DNA of 64,000 bases from Nocardioides phosphati (lineage in GTDB: Bacteria > Actinomycetota > Actinomycetes > Propionibacteriales > Nocardioidaceae): assembly GCF_014646375.1 (NCBI RefSeq), contig NZ_BMNI01000001.1:269949-333948 (forward strand), given 5' to 3'. Every line of letters begins with the position of its first letter. The first letter of the stretch is position 1. Shown here one piece after another: positions 61,831 through 64,000 of the stretch. A program made the translations under genes and the position numbers. A model generated the notes under the pieces. That model ran no database searches. It saw only the letters and a program-made list of their open reading frames with translations, and was not told the DNA's origin.

Positions 61831-63087
61831 ATGTTTGCCCTCGCCACCCCTGACGTCGCGCGCCGCCGCGCGCGGCCCAGCCGGGCCCTGGTCGCCACGC
61901 CCGTCGTGGCCCTGGTCCTGTTCCTGAGCCTCATGGCGCCGGCCGGCCCCGGCACGATCCCCGGTGCCTCGGCGGCGACGTGGATGCCCACGCCGGGCGT
62001 GAAGTTCAACGTCCCGCGTGAGGGCGCGAAGCAGTACATCCTGGAGCAGCAGGTCATCGGCGCGATCAACCACGCCGTCAAGGGCTCCTACATCAAGATG
62101 TCGATGTTCTCCTTCGACCGCTGGCCTGTCGCCGACGCACTGGTCAACGCGCGGGGCCGCGGGGTCCACGTCCAGGTGATCACCAACAACCACGAGCTGC
62201 CGCCGGCGCAGGTGCGGCTGAAGAACCGGTTCGGCACGGACCGCACGAAGGCGACGTTCTTCTACCAGTGCACGGCGAGCTGCCGTGGCCAGGGCGACGT
62301 CAACCACAGCAAGTTCATCCTGTTCTCGCAGACCGGAGCCGCGACCAACGTCGTGATGCTCGGCTCGCTGAACATGAAGCGCAACGGCACCGACAACCAG
62401 TTCAACGACCTCTTCACGGTCAACAAGGCGTACTCGCTCCACAAGACGCTCGACATGGTCTTCCAGCAGATGGCGGCCGACCGCTGGGCCAAGCCCATGC
62501 GGCTCGTGCAGTCCTTCGGCACGTCGTACAACCTCGAGGTCATGCCGTTCCCGAAGGACCCGGTCGCCACCCCCGAGACGGAGTGGACGCCGTACCGCGA
62601 CCCGATCATCCGGCTCCTGCGCCCCGTCAGCTGCAAGGGTGCCAGCACCTCGGACGGGCGGACCAAGATCCGCGTCGACATGCACGCCTGGGACGGCGAG
62701 CGTGGCGGCATCATCGCCCGGCGCCTGAAGTACCTCTACGACCACGGCTGCGACGTCAAGATCATGGTCGGCTTCATGTCCAAGTCGATGCGGTCGATCC
62801 TCTTCGCGCCCACGGGCCGTGGCCGAGTGCCCACGCGCAGCACCGGGTACGACACCGACGGCGACGGCATCATCGACCTGTACAGCCACAAGAAGCTCAC
62901 GCTGATCCACGGCCACTACGGCACGGCCACCGGCAAGCGGATCGTGATGACCGGCTCGAGCAACTTCCAGAACGGCGGCCAGTACGGCGACGAGATCCTG
63001 TTCCAGATCTACCGTCGCTCCATCTACGACCGCTACCTGGACAACTGGAAGTGGGTGTGGGACTACCACACCCACGGCATGGCCTGA
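61831..63087 (+). CDS. Secreted phospholipase-D-like protein
   Basis: 418 aa. A signal peptide (basic start, then ALVATPVVALVLFLSLMAP) ends near ASA. Two HKD-like motifs are visible: VNHSKFILFS with His159 and Lys161, followed by GSLNMKRNG, and YSHKKLTLIH with His353 and Lys355, followed by GSSNFQNGG. The aspartate that ends a classical HxKx4D is replaced (Ser/His), but the catalytic His and Lys of both halves are kept. It is probably an exported phosphodiesterase or transphosphatidylase acting on lipids or nucleic acid. ATG is chosen over TTG 61822, which overlaps the -10 box. Confidence 0.85.
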   Translation: MFALATPDVARRRARPSRALVATPVVALVLFLSLMAPAGPGTIPGASAATWMPTPGVKFNVPREGAKQYILEQQVIGAINHAVKGSYIKMSMFSFDRWPVADALVNARGRGVHVQVITNNHELPPAQVRLKNRFGTDRTKATFFYQCTASCRGQGDVNHSKFILFSQTGAATNVVMLGSLNMKRNGTDNQFNDLFTVNKAYSLHKTLDMVFQQMAADRWAKPMRLVQSFGTSYNLEVMPFPKDPVATPETEWTPYRDPIIRLLRPVSCKGASTSDGRTKIRVDMHAWDGERGGIIARRLKYLYDHGCDVKIMVGFMSKSMRSILFAPTGRGRVPTRSTGYDTDGDGIIDLYSHKKLTLIHGHYGTATGKRIVMTGSSNFQNGGQYGDEILFQIYRRSIYDRYLDNWKWVWDYHTHGMA

Positions 63088-63113
63088 GCCGACCCGCAGT
63101 CGACCAGCACTGA

Positions 63114-63153
63114 CAGCACCGCCCCGCAGCCGACCGGCTGCGGGGCGGTGCTG
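63114..63153. terminator. Strong bidirectional terminator
   Basis: A perfect 18-base stem pairs 63114-63131 with 63136-63153 around loop GACC, between the convergent PLD-like gene and the glycosyltransferase gene. Confidence 0.88.
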
Positions 63154-63156
63154 CTG

Positions 63157-64000
63157 TCAGCGCGTGCGCCGGCGCAGCCGTCCGCGCAGGCCGGCGTCGG
63201 CCTGGGCCTGCTTGCTGGGCGCGACCCAGCCGGTGCTGGCGTGCAGGCGCGGGGTGCTGCCCGGCACGATCTGGGTCAGGGTGCGGGTCACCTCGGGGAT
63301 GCTCGCCCGCTCGTGGAGGTAGTGGCGCTTCGGCAGGTCGCGCATCGCGCCCAGCACGGTGTCGAGCTGCTCGCGCGCCCCGGTCGGGAGCGGGGCGGGA
63401 CGGTGCGTGCCCTGGAGCGGGTCGACGTCGACGAGGAAGCCGAGGTCGCCGAGGACCTCGATCGGGTCCTCCATGTGCTCGCGGTAGATCTGGGTGAGGT
63501 ACTTCTCCTTGACCGGCGCCGGCAGGTCGCTGGTGACCAGCACCTTGAGCGCGGTGGCGATCTTCATGCGGTGGGCACCGAAGTGGATCGACGGGCCCGA
63601 GGTGACCATGTTGGTCCACTTGCGGACGAACTCGTCGCCGGAGTACGACTCGTAGTGCAGCAGGGTGAACGCCGGGTCGTTGACGGTCGGGATGTTGACG
63701 CCGGTGTCGTCGGTGGCGCTGTGGAACTTCAGGGCCAGGTCGAGGCAGGGCCGGACCCCGACCTTGCCCGCGATGTGGCTGCGGAAGAAGAGCGAGTTGG
63801 TCGGCTCGGCCAGCAGGCCCAGCGTGACGAGGAGCTGGAGCTCGTCGTCCTCGAGGAGCCGCTTGAACCGCATCGGCACGCCGGCCGGCTCGAGCTCGCT
63901 GACCACCTCCCGCGGCTGCAGGCGTACGGCGGGCCGGTCGGCCGGCACGGCGGCCAGGGCGGCGCGGTCGATCTGGGCGACCTCGTCGGCGTCGATGTGG
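63157..64000 (-). CDS. Glycosyltransferase-like protein (GT2_4/GT92-type), 5' end cut off
   Basis: About 281 codons are visible; the frame stays open to the window edge. HIDADEV at the very start looks like the Asp-x-Asp metal motif of GT-A enzymes. FFRSHIAGKVGVRPCLDLALKFH and FTLLHYESYSGDEFVRKW resemble the conserved second half of Glyco_tranf_2_4 proteins, which often carry a Lys-rich strand and a final His-Tyr. The C-terminus is basic (RGRLRRRTR). With the sulfotransferase-like gene nearby, a role in a surface glycan is possible. Family assignment is moderate because the N-terminal half is missing. Confidence 0.65.
   Translation of the reverse strand, partial: HIDADEVAQIDRAALAAVPADRPAVRLQPREVVSELEPAGVPMRFKRLLEDDELQLLVTLGLLAEPTNSLFFRSHIAGKVGVRPCLDLALKFHSATDDTGVNIPTVNDPAFTLLHYESYSGDEFVRKWTNMVTSGPSIHFGAHRMKIATALKVLVTSDLPAPVKEKYLTQIYREHMEDPIEVLGDLGFLVDVDPLQGTHRPAPLPTGAREQLDTVLGAMRDLPKRHYLHERASIPEVTRTLTQIVPGSTPRLHASTGWVAPSKQAQADAGLRGRLRRRTR

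Overview
This 64 kb window is chromosomal DNA from a very GC-rich actinobacterium. Gene content and order fit best with Nocardioidaceae (Nocardioides or a close relative). Large blocks match what I recall of gene order in Mycobacterium tuberculosis (accD5-accE5-maf-accA3 with birA-purK-purE-fadE25; manC/manB/whiB2/SIS; ahcY-mtrA-mtrB-lpqB; comF-hpf-secA1; tatB-mrp) and in Streptomyces. I recognised no tRNA, rRNA, CRISPR array, prophage or insertion sequence. No gene-free stretch exceeds 300 bases; the longest (24243-24460, 30823-31007 and 59278-59451) hold promoters, terminators and inverted repeats.

Layout. 1-7585 (minus): a biotin-dependent acyl-CoA carboxylase set (beta, epsilon, alpha) with maf, an ASCH-domain protein and a two-gene ABC exporter inserted. 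7630-12640: the biotin ligase that modifies the alpha subunit, a PH-domain membrane protein, purK-purE, and a TetR repressor divergent from a FadE25-type acyl-CoA dehydrogenase. 12712-14032: universal stress protein and Hsp20. 14145-29197: envelope polysaccharide region with two LCP ligases, two GlfT1-like glycosyltransferases, UDP-galactopyranose mutase, GlfT2-like galactan polymerase, a Wzm/Wzt exporter, a secreted amidase with FG-GAP repeats, and GDP-mannose synthesis. 29243-39033: DUF3105 protein, a degenerate CofD/FbiA-like protein, WhiB, a large membrane glycosyltransferase with its DUF5719 partner, phosphomannomutase, a Trm112-like protein and a SIS-domain isomerase-like protein. 39089-45642: DUF808 protein, S-adenosylhomocysteinase, MtrA-MtrB-LpqB. 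45691-52150: ComF, ribosome hibernation factor, a response regulator, a YcaQ-type glycosylase, SecA. 52212-57377: Rv3235-like, LysM and an unknown protein, then TatB, Mrp, DUF1003 and an MgtE-N/CBS protein. 57412-64000: a secreted nuclease fused to a phosphatase-like domain, a second acyl-CoA dehydrogenase, a sulfotransferase-like protein, a secreted phospholipase-D-like protein, and a glycosyltransferase cut by the window edge.

Themes. Most genes serve the envelope: galactofuranose polymer synthesis, export and ligation, mannose donor supply, the MtrAB-LpqB system and protein export (SecA, TatB). About nineteen genes have a TANNNT-like -10 box ending 6-8 bases before the start codon, the signature of leaderless transcription; this was used to choose several starts. 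The most unusual items are a four-copy inverted repeat at 5616-5725, a CofD-like protein with altered key motifs, a galactan locus in a lineage expected to lack mycolic acids, a metallopeptidase-family protein without its zinc motif, and the nuclease-phosphatase fusion.
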